From assembly GCA_022925895.1 (NCBI GenBank), contig JAKSYS010000359.1, forward strand, positions 1-61,699: 61,699 bases of DNA. Reading direction: 5' to 3'. The translations under genes were made by a program, and so were the position numbers. The DNA comes from Fragilaria crotonensis. Lineage: Eukaryota; Bacillariophyta; Fragilariophyceae; Fragilariales; Fragilariaceae. Below, piece by piece: positions 23,801-34,691 of the stretch (position 1 is the stretch's first letter; every line of letters begins with the position of its first letter). Below the pieces are notes generated by a model. The model searched no databases. It had not been told where the DNA came from and was given only the letters and a program-made list of their open reading frames with translations.

Positions 23801-24341
23801 TGATGATTCCTGTGGACTTACTCTCCCTTCCCAAAACCAACACAATTACAACCAACATGCAAATTCTGCACACCAACCTTCATCAAGTCTGCCTTTTCAA
23901 CATCAAGGCACAACTTATGATGATTTTCCACCACACCAACAGCAAGCCTTCACCAGTTCTTCAATGATGCAACCAAGTGCAGCCAAAAACAATAACAGGC
24001 CACCACATCAAGAAGTTGAAAATCAAACAAACACTCTGGCCTCTGCACAGCATCCAAGAAGACAAAACAATGACAATGATTGCAGTATTGCAATGCAACA
24101 GCCATCACAAAACAGCAACCGCGGAGGACTCCCAAACACAAATCCAAACAATGATGAAACTGCACCCCACAACCAACGTGCTTATTACATCACTGATTCA
24201 ATTCCATCTCAATCACATGCTTTTTACCATCAAGCATACATTGCATCCTGCAATGACCAGGGCAACTTCAACTGCCCAAAACCAGTTGCTTCATGGCCTG
24301 ATATTGACACCCCTGAGCAGATGGCAATCAACAGAGTATAA
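20840..24341 (+). CDS. gag: Gag-like polyprotein of the LTR element, frame-interrupted
   Basis: The ATG at 20840 has an ideal context (ACCATGG). An in-frame ATG at 20576, on the LTR edge, is the alternative. The first open block (to 23131) is a Ser/Thr/Pro- and Asn-rich region without clear domain. The capsid-like core follows in other frames between about 23290 and 23800: FNAFMDNLRIIC, FYSIKQGHQEVATSYLNRIR, TNTDADIIKRAIHGGS. This is the helical pattern of retrotransposon gag proteins. The tail (about 23810-24341) is rich in Gln, Asn and His and has no CCHC knuckle. Frames change near 23130, 23530 and 23700. The protein would form the particle that packages the RNA. Confidence 0.65.
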
Positions 24342-24569
24342 CTCAATGATCTCTAACCATCAGTTCCAATATCTCCATACAGGCCAACAACAAGACACAC
24401 TACACATCAACTACACTGAAAACCTCGTGAATCACACTTCACAGACATTCCCAAAACAAAAACAAAAAAAAATGCAAATCTCACCAAAAAAAACAATCAA
24501 AAGATTCTGTATGTTTCCAAAGCAAATGCTACCACATCAGAAATCAACAGAGATTTGATTCAAGAGGGG

Positions 24570-25459
24570 TGATAGACTTCCAGTATCGCCCTACATATTT
24601 TTACATCTATCCCGATCCCTAACTGTCGCCCGTGTGCACAGTAAAACGTTACATCCGTGCTCCAGTAACCAGTGCGACACTGCACGACTGGAATCAAATC
24701 TCTCGTCGTTTGAATTTCATGTTCATCTCATCCCATGAGATTGAACACTCATTTTCAAACGAGACTCAACGCCTCGTGTACCGACGACCACACCGCGGCA
24801 CGAAACGACGTCTCCGAGAAACGAGGTGTTCCTCATTGTTCCAAGGAACACTCCCTTCTATCAGACCTCTCATCTGTTGCACCTCCTCACTCTTCTCACA
24901 ATTGTCGAAATAATTCATTTTAGTGCCACTTACCTTTTCTGCACATACTGCAATATTGCACATCATGAATGAAATTGACCATGACGAATTTTTACCGCCG
25001 GTCGTCAAATTGTCAACCTCACCATACTGTACATATATCAGTAGTCAGTACGACGGTACTCACTATTACGACAGCACACAACACGGCAATCAGTACAGCA
25101 GTACTTTTGCACATCACTTCTCTGCCCGGCCATAGTCCGTGCACGTCTGAGTCTATCGTTACCGTACATAACGATAAACTATTAGACAGTGCCCACTATG
25201 ACCAAAGCGATATTATTACTAGTCAGTCCCTCGCACATTTATGTAGCGATAGACCGACAGATAGTATACGTATCGTTGTCTGTAGCGGTAGACAGCATTG
25301 TATTGCTGTACCGTTTATAGACACACTAAGCAGTAGTCAGTGTCGTACTAGACACTTACCTACTGGGGGGCGTACCCCGTAACGGTTACGTCCTGGTTCT
25401 TAACCCGAACCTTACGCCGACCTGCGCGTCGACAGGTTCCGTTAACCCGAACCATATCA
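24570..25459 (+). repeat. 3' LTR of gag-only element
   Basis: Same sequence as 19673-20576 apart from small indels and scattered substitutions (for example around 24829-24862). It begins TGATAG after the purine tract and ends CATATCA before the ACTAC duplication. Confidence 0.88.
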
Positions 25460-25479
25460 ACTACTAGTAGAGTACCAGT

Positions 25480-25800
25480 CAGAGACGGGAATTTCAAACC
25501 CAGCCCACCCAAACCCACGGCCCACCCAAACCCATTGGGTTAAGGGTGGGTTTTGGGTGAGCTCAGGATTTCATGGGTGGGTCTGGGTGGGCCGGCAAAT
25601 CATAGCAAAAAATGACTGTAGATGTTTGCTACCGGTAGTAGTAGAGCCATCTAGTCCAGTACTAACTACTGGGTTTGGGTGGGTTTGGGTAGGTCTTGGT
25701 AGATCGTATGGGTTCTGGGTGGGTTTGGGCTGGTACTTCCGTGAGCGTAGCTTTACGTGGGTACCCATGGGTTTGATATTTTCAGAAATTCCCGTCTCTG
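25480..25800. mobile_element. hAT-type MITE (321 bp) with 8-bp target duplication
   Basis: The ends are inverted repeats CAGAGACGGGAATTTC (25480-25495) and its exact complement (25785-25800). They are bordered by a perfect 8-bp duplication GTACCAGT (25472-25479 and 25801-25808). CAG-starting ends and 8-bp duplications are typical of hAT transposons. The interior has no gene. It is built of CCCACCCAAACCC arms on the left and GGGTTTGGGTGGG arms on the right, which can fold on each other. Confidence 0.88.
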
Positions 25801-25808
25801 GTACCAGT

Positions 25809-26255
25809 ACACCATTTTGTCCTTTACTTGTTGAACTCGTAGTGCAATCCCGTTGATGACCGAATAGAGCATTCCTTGTCCGGCGTCCATTGCAAGGTAT
25901 GATATATGCATACAATGACTCGTCTCTGGTACGTAGTCTGAGTACTGGACATACAAAGATAAACTCTCTCGAAAATTGTTATCATATATTCATACTTCCA
26001 AATTGTCTTGCTTCTGAAAATTTCAGGAATGAAAAGTGTAAACAGGACTACAGAATCCAGTGTATACTCCAAGTTCTACGAGTATTTGAGACAGGGAACT
26101 CTACATTACCGACTGAAACGGCCGAAATGCCTTTTTGAGTTTTGGGTCGCAAGCTGCAAGGCGCTCTCAGTGTGGTTTGACGAATACCAAAGAGCACTCG
26201 ATCACATTGCAACTCCACACTCCTTTAACGCCATAAAAGGTTCGCGACGTTAGTG
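25809..26255. other. Spacer upstream of the M14-Hint gene
   Basis: About 450 bases with no supportable gene. GTAC words (GTCTGAGTACTGGAC near 25930) thin out toward the start codon. It probably includes the promoter. Confidence 0.35.
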
Positions 26256-28841
26256 ATGGAGATTTTAAAGTGCGTCCTGTGGTTGGCTTTTGCAGGTTCC
26301 GGCGCCGCGCAAACGTATCCTCGCCAGTATCGCATTTGGCCATCACGTGAGATTCACCAGACAATCGTACAATTGGGCAAGGATTATCCCAATTTGATTG
26401 CTGTCAAGACAAGCCAAGATGCCTTTGGACTTCCTAGCGCGGGAGCGTCCACGGATTGCCCCTTTGACGGTTCTTCTGTTGGGTGCTTGAACTACTTCGG
26501 AATCATTCAAGACTATGTCGCCCATCCAGTGGGATCAGCGTCCTCAAATCGCCTGCCAACTGTTCTTCTATCTGGTGCACTTCACGGAGATGAACGTGTT
26601 GGCCCAACGGCCGTCATGGAAACCGCCATGCTCTTGTTGAAGGCTGCAGCATGCGAAGCGAACCAGGTTACCACGTGTCGACAAGTCTTGACAACCGAAC
26701 ATGGTATCACCAACAAGCAACGTCGATGGTTGGCTCGTCTAGTGACGAGTCGTCGTATTGTGATTGTTCCTACAGCAAATGCCCTTGGGTATTATCAGAA
26801 TAATCGGTTTGAGAACGAGTACGATCCGAATCGAGACTTTCCCTTCGATCAAAGGAGCACATTGTGCATGAACACAATTGCTGCTCGAACGTTGAACGAG
26901 ATATTTCGAAGCAACATCGTTCAATTCAGCTTAACTTTTCATGCAGGAATCGACCTGATTGGTTATGAATGGGGTGCATTTCCCTACTTGAAGAGTCCCA
27001 TCAGCCCCGACGACACCGCTCAAGCGCAATTAGCCAGTGGGTTTTCCCGCTTTGCAGGTGGCTGGAGTGGACAGCGGAGCTACCCCACTGGAGCGATGAA
27101 TAAAATCCTGTATCCCGTTCAAGGTGGTATGGAAGATTGGGCGTATGCTGGGTAAGTTTAAATGCTTGTGTTGAATATGAACTCGCGAATTTAGTTGACC
27201 GATGCGTCGCATGTATCCATAGGTCCTGGGACACGGCATATATTCCGAAGTGCAACCCGAGTTCGAACGGTGGTTATGCTGCGGAGAAGACGGTTTACAA
27301 CTCAGCTACTCTGCGAGCCTTCAATGTACTGGTCGAAACCAGCTCCAAGAAGCTCCCAACATCGGGACTTGGCACGTCCAAGGATGTGTTAGTGCAGGGC
27401 ACATCTGGAAATGGTCATGTTTCACGAAACATAAGACTCTCGGTATCGGCGATTGATATGGTGGAACCCTACCTATCCATCATCGGCGTCGACAACGATA
27501 CGGTCTTGGGCGACTTCCGTCCGCTGAAAGCTCGATCCTGCAACTCGTTGCCTACTGTCAAGGTGGCCGCAAGCACGAAGAAAGTGACAGTGTATTGGAC
27601 AGTCGGTGGAGCCATATCCATCGATCAGACCCAAGCGTGGATTGCACCTGCTGAAGATGTCACAGATACCGTTTTGCGAAAGTGCGTGGAGCAACCTTTG
27701 ACGAACGTAGTTTCAAAAGTGTTTGTGGGCGGTGCGAAGTTGTCTGGGTCTGGTTTCCTGGCATCAGGAGGACCAATTCCGTTGCATAGTTCTACTATCG
27801 GTCCGCGTTTTGCATCCACCATTACTCTACCTACATCCAGTGGCAGCGGCGGATACGTTGTTATGGTCAGTGCTCGAGTCGATTCTTCGTGGGCATCGCA
27901 GCCATCCAATGTTGCACCAGACGTTCCACCTCAATCACACATGGCGAATGTGAGGACCAACCCTCGTGGAAGCATGTGAATGGCAACAAAGTTGTTCAGG
28001 GACGCGTGATTTGGTTTTCAATGCCCATTCGATCTCCCGAGGAAGTCAAGTGGCGAGGACTTGTTTCGCAGGGGATTCCGAGGTTGAAGTGCAGAACAGA
28101 GGCGTTGTCAAGATGGCTGATCTGGCAATTGGCGATGTAGTTCGGGTCTCTGATGGTCGCTACGAACCCATCTATTCGTTCGGGCACAGGAATGCTTATG
28201 AATCAGCCGAGTTCATGCAGATTATTACTCAAGGCCGCCATAAGCCACTCGATATTTCCAGGGATCACATGGTCAAGAGTCAACACGGAGATTACATTCC
28301 AGCCTCGACGGTTAGAAGTGGGGACAAGCTGACGACCGCTGCCGGTGACACGGTTCTCGTCAAATCTATCCGCAGTGTAATCCGCAAAGGTGTCTATGCT
28401 CCCTTCACAGAATCTGGCACCATTGTCGTCAATGGAATTATGGCCTCGAATTACGTGGCGTTCAGCGACTCAGCACGTTTCGACGTTGCAGGTATCGATA
28501 CACCATTCACCTACCAATGGTTGTCTCACATCTTTATGTCGGTCCACCGAGTTGCTTTCAGGATGGGTATCGCCGGAGAGACTTACACGGAGTCTGGGGT
28601 TTCTCGTTGGGTTAATCTTCCCCATAAAGCAGTCTGCTGGATGCTACATCAGCACCCTTTCGTTGCCCTTGTTCTCGTCATGTTGACAGTGGCTCTCTGT
28701 GGAATTCTGTTTTTCATTGAGGGACTGATCAAGAGTCCTTGTTCGCTTTTGTCTATCATGTTGGGCAGTGGTGTGTTGCTTATTGTTTTCATTCGAAGCG
28801 CCTATTCGCATAAAGTTATAAGGGAAAAGACCTACCGATAG
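26256..28841 (+). CDS. Secreted M14 metallocarboxypeptidase fused to Hedgehog-type Hint domain and membrane tail
   Basis: The ATG at 26256 opens with a signal peptide (LKCVLWLAFAGSGAAQ). The peptidase M14 domain shows zinc ligands in GALHGDERVGP (His110, Glu113) and FHAGID (His229), substrate residues DPNRDFP, GGMEDWAY, and the likely catalytic Glu in LVETSSKKLP. This resembles regulatory M14B carboxypeptidases. A 71-nt intron (27152-27222, GTAAGT to ATAG) joins GGMEDWAYAG to SWDTAYIP. After a beta-rich stretch a Hint domain begins at CFAGDSEVEV, with ISRDHMV, GVYAPFTESGTIVV and GIMASNYV. Two hydrophobic segments end the protein. Two -1 breaks (near 27961 and 28005) separate peptidase from Hint; one added base at each gives a continuous chain. 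Hint domains typically self-cleave at the leading Cys, so peptidase release is inferred. Confidence 0.8.
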
Positions 28842-28903
28842 TGTACGGTTGAGTCTCCATGACCTGTTAAGTATTTTTCATCAGTCTCTCGTAGCTATCG
28901 ACA

Positions 28904-29654
28904 TCAATCGTCCTTCTTTCGCTTCTCGAGAATTTGATCAATGACACCGAATTCAAGTGCCTCCTTGGCATCCAGAAAGGTATCACGATCCATGACTCGC
29001 TCAATTTCCGCTAGGGGCTGACCGGTGTGGTGCACATATAGGTCGTTGAGGGTGGCTCTCGTGCGCAGAATCTCTCGTGCCATGATAGCAATATCGCTGG
29101 CCTTCCCAGCTGCACCTCCACTGGGTTGGTGCAGCATGATGCGCGAGTTGGGACTGTTCGTACAAGCACCAAACGTGTGAGAACACTGTCACGCGGTACT
29201 TTCCATGCAAGCACCGAACATACCCAGCACATAAATCCACTTACAGTGCGAACCGAAAGCCAGGAGCCCCTCCTGCCAAGAGCAGCGATCCCATGGAAGC
29301 GGCTTGTCCCATACAAATCGTATGCACCAAGGGTGATACGTACTGCATCGTATCGTACATGGCCATTCCTGACGTAACTTGTCCTCCAGGCGAATTGATA
29401 TACATGTAGATTGGTTTCTCCGGCGCATCGGCCTCTAAGAAAAGCAATTGTGCCGTCACGAGGGAGGCCATCACATCGGTGACTTCGCCATGGACACAGA
29501 TGATACGCTCGGAGCAATCGCGAGTAAATATCAAAGGCGCGTTCGATCCAGGTCCCTGTTCCAAGACTATGGGAACTGAGTAATGACGAAGAGTTGTGGA
29601 GCGAAGGAGTGATGACGCGCGAGACGCAGCGGCAGCAAATGAATATAAAGCCAT
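28904..29654 (-). CDS. clpP: ClpP protease, mitochondrial type, one intron
   Basis: Proteolytic subunit of the ATP-dependent Clp protease, forming a barrel that degrades substrates fed by ClpX-type unfoldases. Exons 29654-29245 and 29153-28904 are joined across a 91-nt intron (GTAAGT to CAG), giving [14 protein letters not shown]. The catalytic Ser is in [14 protein letters not shown], His in MLHQPSGG and Asp in [28 protein letters not shown] and the C-terminus VIDQILEKR are family hallmarks. The ATG at 29654 is chosen because [18 protein letters not shown] is a fitting mitochondrial transit peptide; upstream codons are non-conserved. Convergent with the M14-Hint gene, 62 bases between stops. 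No frame break. Confidence 0.9.
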
Positions 29655-29737
29655 GATGGATCTCAGAGTTGATTTTGTCTGCAGCTGAACGAGACACATC
29701 ATCGGAGAGAATGATCCCCACAAAAAGCCAGTAGACA

Positions 29738-29750
29738 GTACTCCGAGTAC
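29738..29750. repeat. GTACTCCGAGTAC 13-mer, copy 2
   Basis: Exact copy, about 85 bases upstream of the ClpP start codon on the minus strand. Confidence 0.6.
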
Positions 29751-30031
29751 TGGAGTACATGGTAGTCAGATATGACAGTACCATTGTACGTTGTACTCAG
29801 TACTACAGTACAGTGTTCTGTACTCCTTGGTTCTAAGATCAAAGTACTGTAGTCCTGTTCTCGGAATACTGCATTATCCTGTAACTGTGTTCAAGTACAG
29901 AAGTACCAGTAGAACTGTACGTATAGCTTGCGTCTTGCGTCTTGCGTCCCGTCGTCACAAGAACATTCGTTCGGAATGTTTCACAAAAGATTGGCGCGTC
30001 AGTCTCGAAGTGTTCGAGTGCTACGGTACAC

Positions 30032-30044
30032 GTACTCCGAGTAC
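30032..30044. repeat. GTACTCCGAGTAC 13-mer, copy 3
   Basis: Exact copy within the same GTAC-rich spacer, about 290 bases from copy 2. Confidence 0.6.
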
Positions 30045-30574
30045 CAAGTACTTCGGAACTGGAGAATGGAGACTGGAGACTGGTACTCGCATAAGCATAG
30101 TAGCTGGACAAGTAAAATTCAGCGCATCTGTTTTACACTTCAATCCAAATTTGAGAGGCTGAAGAATTGTGCATGTTAAGAGGAGGGAACTTTCTACTTA
30201 TTCAGAATGTTCTTATGAAGAACGACAAATAAAATATGATTAGACGGAAAAAAAAATCTTTCGATTTTCTTAACATAGTTCCTGGACGAGTCAGTCGCTA
30301 GTGCAGCAGATTGAGTCCTTTTCAGCATTGCTTTGATCCAATCCTCTTCTGTTACACTTAGATGTTGATAAACAGTGGTTCAGCTATGAAGCTACGTCTT
30401 CAGAAATGCAATATATGTCTTTTAAGATCTTTGATTTTCCGTTATAAGTCACATACGAAATTTCGTTGGACTTCGTAATGAAAGTCCCGGATACGGAAGA
30501 CACTTGATTCGAGGATCACAAACAAACACAATCTCAAGAGTCCACTAACCATTTTCTTCAAGCTTGTTACATTC

Positions 30575-33304
30575 TTACAATGTTGTTGGTGCAATGAGAG
30601 CTGCGACGTCTTTACGAGGAATGTAAGTGGTCCACAAATTGGGTAGGGTTGCAAGCTTCGCAACAATTTGATCGCGCTTCTTCAAGTCCTTCAAAAGGAA
30701 TGGCACCTTTGCCTCCGGGAGCACCCATCGAATGATATGTCCCCAATCCATGTCGGTAAGTGAACCTTGATCCAGCTCATACTTAGCAAGCGCTGTCTGT
30801 GCTTTGTCCAATGCCTTGAGTTGCGCCTCACTCTTCTTCATTGCAGCGTTTTCCTTCACAGCTTCATTTCGCAGGAGTTGAATCTTCTGAGCCCGAAGAG
30901 TCACTCCTGCGTTTCCGATGCGAGATTCGCAGAAGTTCCATTGCCCTGAAGCGGAGAATGCTTTTCCACTTTTGAGGAGTTCCTCCACCTGCGCATCCTC
31001 GGTCTCCGCCCTTTGGACATGAGTGGCAGTAGGAATGACACCATCATAAATACCAGGGTTAAATCCCTGGCTTTCGATGTCGTGGACCAACACATCGTAT
31101 CGCATCTGTAAGTCCTCAAGCACTGCGTCTTTATTCACTTGTCCAAGTTCCTTTCTCACTCTCCTGTTCTTCATGCAGCTTCTTGTGAAGGGAACAAAGC
31201 CCACCTTCGCCCACGACCACAGTATCTTCTCCTTAGAGAAATGGAGATCGAACGGCTTGTCCTTGATGTCGTCAGTTGCATTCCCATTGACGACAACTGG
31301 GAGATCTTTGAAGTCAAGGTTGAGAACCAGCAGCTTTGAGCTGCTGACCATTCCTCCTTGCAAGCCCACGCCTTTAACTTCTTTTGCACCACCTTCTCAC
31401 CGCGAGCATAGGTGGCAGACTTGAATGGGCTATACAAGGCGTCCATTTCTTGCTGCACGCTGGTGGCATTAGGTAAGCCCATGATTATGATTAAGCCTCT
31501 TTCGAACAGTGCTTCTCTCTTTGCTAACACAGCCTCTGATGACACAATTCTTCCAGGGCCCGCATCCAACTTTAAAATAACAGGACCTTGATTCAGCTTC
31601 CCAGTGTCGGCGTCAAAACTGCGGTCTTGTTCATGTTGGGATACAATGGAACAATGACCGTTTCGATGTATTGGTTCAGCAACTCCTCATCCATACTGCC
31701 TCTCGATCGTACTGCATAGAAGCTCTCCGATTCAACCATGGTTGGACAACCGAACCTGCCTCTAACTGATGGGAGGCCAACAAGCCATTCAGTGTTGACG
31801 CGAAAATTTGAATCGGATTTTGCACCAGAGTCGAAGATGTAAAATGGAGGGAGTGCTTCACCATCAGCGTTTGTGGCATAAGCACCCGTGACATGTCTCC
31901 CAGCCTTGACTCCTCTTGCTGCACCCCGCTGGATGGTAGGGTCATGGTATGTGACGGCTCTTGATCCTCCTCGGTCACCCGTAATACTTAAATTGTGGTG
32001 AGTCTCGTCCATATTGATGATGCGACGTTTCGTATCCTTTTTGAAGAACACTTCTGACACCATGTTTCCTTCGTCATCCAGAACTACAGTGTCATCCACA
32101 AGACCCGTTCGTAGCAAATCTTTTTTGACATCGTCGAACCACTGGTTCAGATTGTCGAATGTCGTCCATTGTGCACGGGCGTCCTCAACAGAGGTCTTCT
32201 TTGCTGCTTGGAGTTTCTCAGGAAAGGTGGTTCGAAGCTTCCTCCACACCGAATCGACCTTGAAGGCTCCTCGTATTTGGTGCCTACAATTGAGGCTCCA
32301 ATCAATCGCTTTATGTCTTTGCCTTTCAACTCTCCATCTCCTGCCTGACACACTTGAGAATGGGTTGCCGCAACCTCGAGGAGGACCATCGGAATCTTTG
32401 GTGCCGGTCCCCTCTTCTTTGGACTAGTGCCAGCAAGACCGTTCTGTGCAGCTTGGTAGACAGTGCTTCGTTTCAAGCTCTTCGAACCCACGAGGTTGTA
32501 CTCAAGGTTTAGTCGGGTACAAATGCTTTGAACGGGTTCGCTTCCCTTGCTACTGCTGTTCTCCGCAACAAGGTTTGTCGCGTCCTTGAAGGCCGCCTTG
32601 AAACGTCCATCATAATCTAACTTGGTTCGCTTCGCTTCCAATCGAGCAACACCGGCTTGTTTTGAAGACAATCGTGAAACTCCTGTCTTGATAGTTGAAC
32701 ACGAAGACGACGACGACGACGACAACTGCTGCTGGGAGTTTGAATGTGACTGTGATGCAGAATCCACGGCAACCGATTCATGTTGCAACAATGTTGACGA
32801 GGTCAAACTGGTATCCATAGTGATAGGAGATACGGCACCCTCCTTTGAGACATGATGATTGCAGCCATCGTCACTTGTAATGTCGACTACTAGACTGCCA
32901 ATCCTCCTCTTCTCTTCTGCACTTCTTAGAAGAGCATTGTAGGTCCCATTTTCCCTCCTGGTCTTCACTCTAGAGTAGATTGTGTTGACCGGGATCACTC
33001 CATGTAGATCGCAAGCTTTGAGGGCTTGTTCTACAGTGATGCCATTGATTATAACCTTCGTCCGATGATGCGATTTAATTAGTTAGTACAAAATTACTGT
33101 AGGAAAGTTTTGATTGGATCGACAACATTTAAAATTCTCGCAAGCCATTTGTCACTTCACCATGTTGAGTTTCGTTATACCCGTTAGACATGAGTTACGT
33201 ACCATTTTGACTACATCTTCGACCGTGTTGTAGACTGTTGGTCTGCCAACTTTAGCTGACGGGATTGCAGTAACACTGCTATCCTTCTTCTTCTTAGGTG
33301 CCAT
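30575..33304 (-). CDS. Second pogo-like DDD transposase, frame-interrupted
   Basis: Diverged relative of the 14143-17006 transposase on the same strand. Exon 1 (33304-33203) encodes a Lys-rich head (APKKKKDSS) and YNTVEDVVKM. A 147-nt intron (GTACGT to AAG) is at the same position as in the other copy, and exon 2 resumes VIINGITVEQALKACDL. The catalytic motifs INMDETHHNLS, VILKLDAGPGR and LPNATSVQQEMD are kept with the same 40-residue spacing. The second intron of the other copy is absent: the sequence reads straight through FDADTGKLNQGPVIL. Breaks near 32277 (G run), 31613 (T run) and 31365 all need one added base. No terminal inverted repeats or target duplication were found, so the element's borders are unknown. 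Confidence 0.75.
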
Positions 33305-34058
33305 GATGTACGAAGGAGCAATTAAACTACGAACTTTGTGAGAAGCATTAGAAAATATTATTGAGTTTTTGAGGCGCGCTATACTTTGAACGCGATTTTC
33401 CCACCAGAAAGCAGCTACAGCAACCCCCTATCGTTTGGGGTTTAGTACAACTTCATACTGTATCAAATCATCAATCTTCGTGAATGAACATGCTCAAATC
33501 ACTCGTCTGTCAATCTGTCCAGCTACTGTCGTAAATCAATTCGTCCATGTACTGTGTTTATGCGAGTACCTGGTATGTATGTACGATAGTGGGGCTTTGA
33601 CGTTCGACGAAGAACCTGACACGCCCCCTGCCACTCTGTGATGCAAGCCCTCAATCCCCGTGAGTCGACTTGCAGTATCTGGTATCCAGTACCACAGTCC
33701 TACTGGATTGTACTGAGGATGACGTCGATAGACATCACGAATCACGACTCATGACGGCGTCGTTTCATACGTTGGGTTGACGAGATTCGAGACTTCCAAT
33801 CTTCCAATCAACTCTTTGTGAATGGTGGGATCGTATTGGTACCCACAAATCTTTAATCGCCGATATGACTTCGGTTTGGATGTCCTGACACAACAAGAAC
33901 CTGTTGTTCTAGCTTGATGGTGATGTAAGCCAAAGGGGACTTGGACTGTTCATAGAAAACAAGAATCATGAACATTGTCGCGATGGACAAGACATCCGTG
34001 AAAGAATCAATGCTCGAGCATTGGAGATTCTACCAATTGCCTCGTTTGGTGCAACACA
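33305..34058. other. Spacer, no gene seen
   Basis: Upstream of the second transposase and of the small secreted protein gene. A short inverted repeat CCCCCTATCGTTTGGGG near 33424-33440 stands out. Nothing else is supportable. Confidence 0.35.
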
Positions 34059-34691
34059 ATGAAGAGAAAGAAGGACGGCGTGGGGATTATTTCTCTTCCA
34101 GCTCTAGCGTCATCATTCTTGTTACTCCTTCTGATAGGAGCTGCTTCCTTCGCCCCGTGTCCAACTGCCGAAAACGGGTACACGATGTTCCGAACGAACG
34201 ACGCCTATGAGAACACGACCGAATCTTGGTTGAAACATCCAGAATCTTGGTCAATCCCCGAGTATACGCAGTCAATAGTTCCATTCGTTGCCCCCACGTC
34301 AACTCTTTCCGAAAACCGTCTTCCTCATGATTGGACACACGGGACTGTGACGCGGATCGTTATCGAGATATGTTCGCTCGCACTGATGCAATCATTAGGA
34401 TTGCCATTTGCAAAATTCCTATATTCCTCACGGTGGTGGAGCAAGGGTGGGTGGCGCTTTCTGGTATCATCGGCGCGACACAAGTTTTTTCGGCAAGCGC
34501 ACCGATCCCTTTGGCACCATCGTAACAAGTCTCCCCATTTGTTGTTTCAGCGGGTGCTGCAGTCGATCAAGCGCGTGTACAAACGACGATCGCGGCTTTC
34601 AGCAGCAAGTGATATCACACATGTCATGGGTGACGATACGGACAAGGAACACAAATGCAAGCAGAAAGGTGTGCCAAACCTAAATGGGTGA
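34059..34691 (+). CDS. Small putative secreted or membrane protein, frame uncertain
   Basis: The ATG at 34059 starts a 210-residue frame with a clear signal peptide (IISLPALASSFLLLLLIGAASFAP), followed by a Tyr/Ser/Pro-rich stretch with an NTT sequon. Past about 34340 the second frame reads hydrophobic (IPIFLTVVEQGWVALSGIIG) while this one turns basic, so a frame change is likely. I recognise no family. Confidence 0.4.
   Translation: MKRKKDGVGIISLPALASSFLLLLLIGAASFAPCPTAENGYTMFRTNDAYENTTESWLKHPESWSIPEYTQSIVPFVAPTSTLSENRLPHDWTHGTVTRIVIEICSLALMQSLGLPFAKFLYSSRWWSKGGWRFLVSSARHKFFRQAHRSLWHHRNKSPHLLFQRVLQSIKRVYKRRSRLSAASDITHVMGDDTDKEHKCKQKGVPNLNG

Larger units (their letters stand above)
19673..25459 (+). 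mobile_element. Gag-only (non-autonomous) LTR retrotransposon
   Basis: Two long near-identical direct repeats (LTRs, 904 and 890 bp) begin TGATAG and end CATATCA. They flank a 3993-bp interior and are bordered by a perfect 5-bp target duplication ACTAC (19668-19672 and 25460-25464). A purine tract CAAGAGGGG sits directly before the 3' LTR. A TGG-starting sequence right after the 5' LTR (20577) is the likely primer-binding site. The interior encodes only a gag-like product; no protease, integrase, reverse transcriptase or RNase H motif is found in any frame. Differences between the LTRs are mostly small indels plus scattered substitutions, implying a fairly recent insertion that used enzymes from another element. 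Confidence 0.88.
29655..30574. other. Spacer with the densest GTAC cluster
   Basis: No gene. Between 29735 and 30090 there are many GTACTG, AGTACC and CAGTAC words, including two exact GTACTCCGAGTAC 13-mers. The remainder up to the second transposase's 3' end is AT-rich. Confidence 0.4.

Noticed and set aside
25498-25740. Telomere-like GGGTTT repeats
   Set aside because: The words are degenerate, inverted between the two halves and lie wholly inside an element with hAT ends and 8-bp duplication.
30182-33450. Terminal inverted repeats for the second pogo-like copy
   Set aside because: Neither the ends of the first element nor any other matching inverted pair was found around it.
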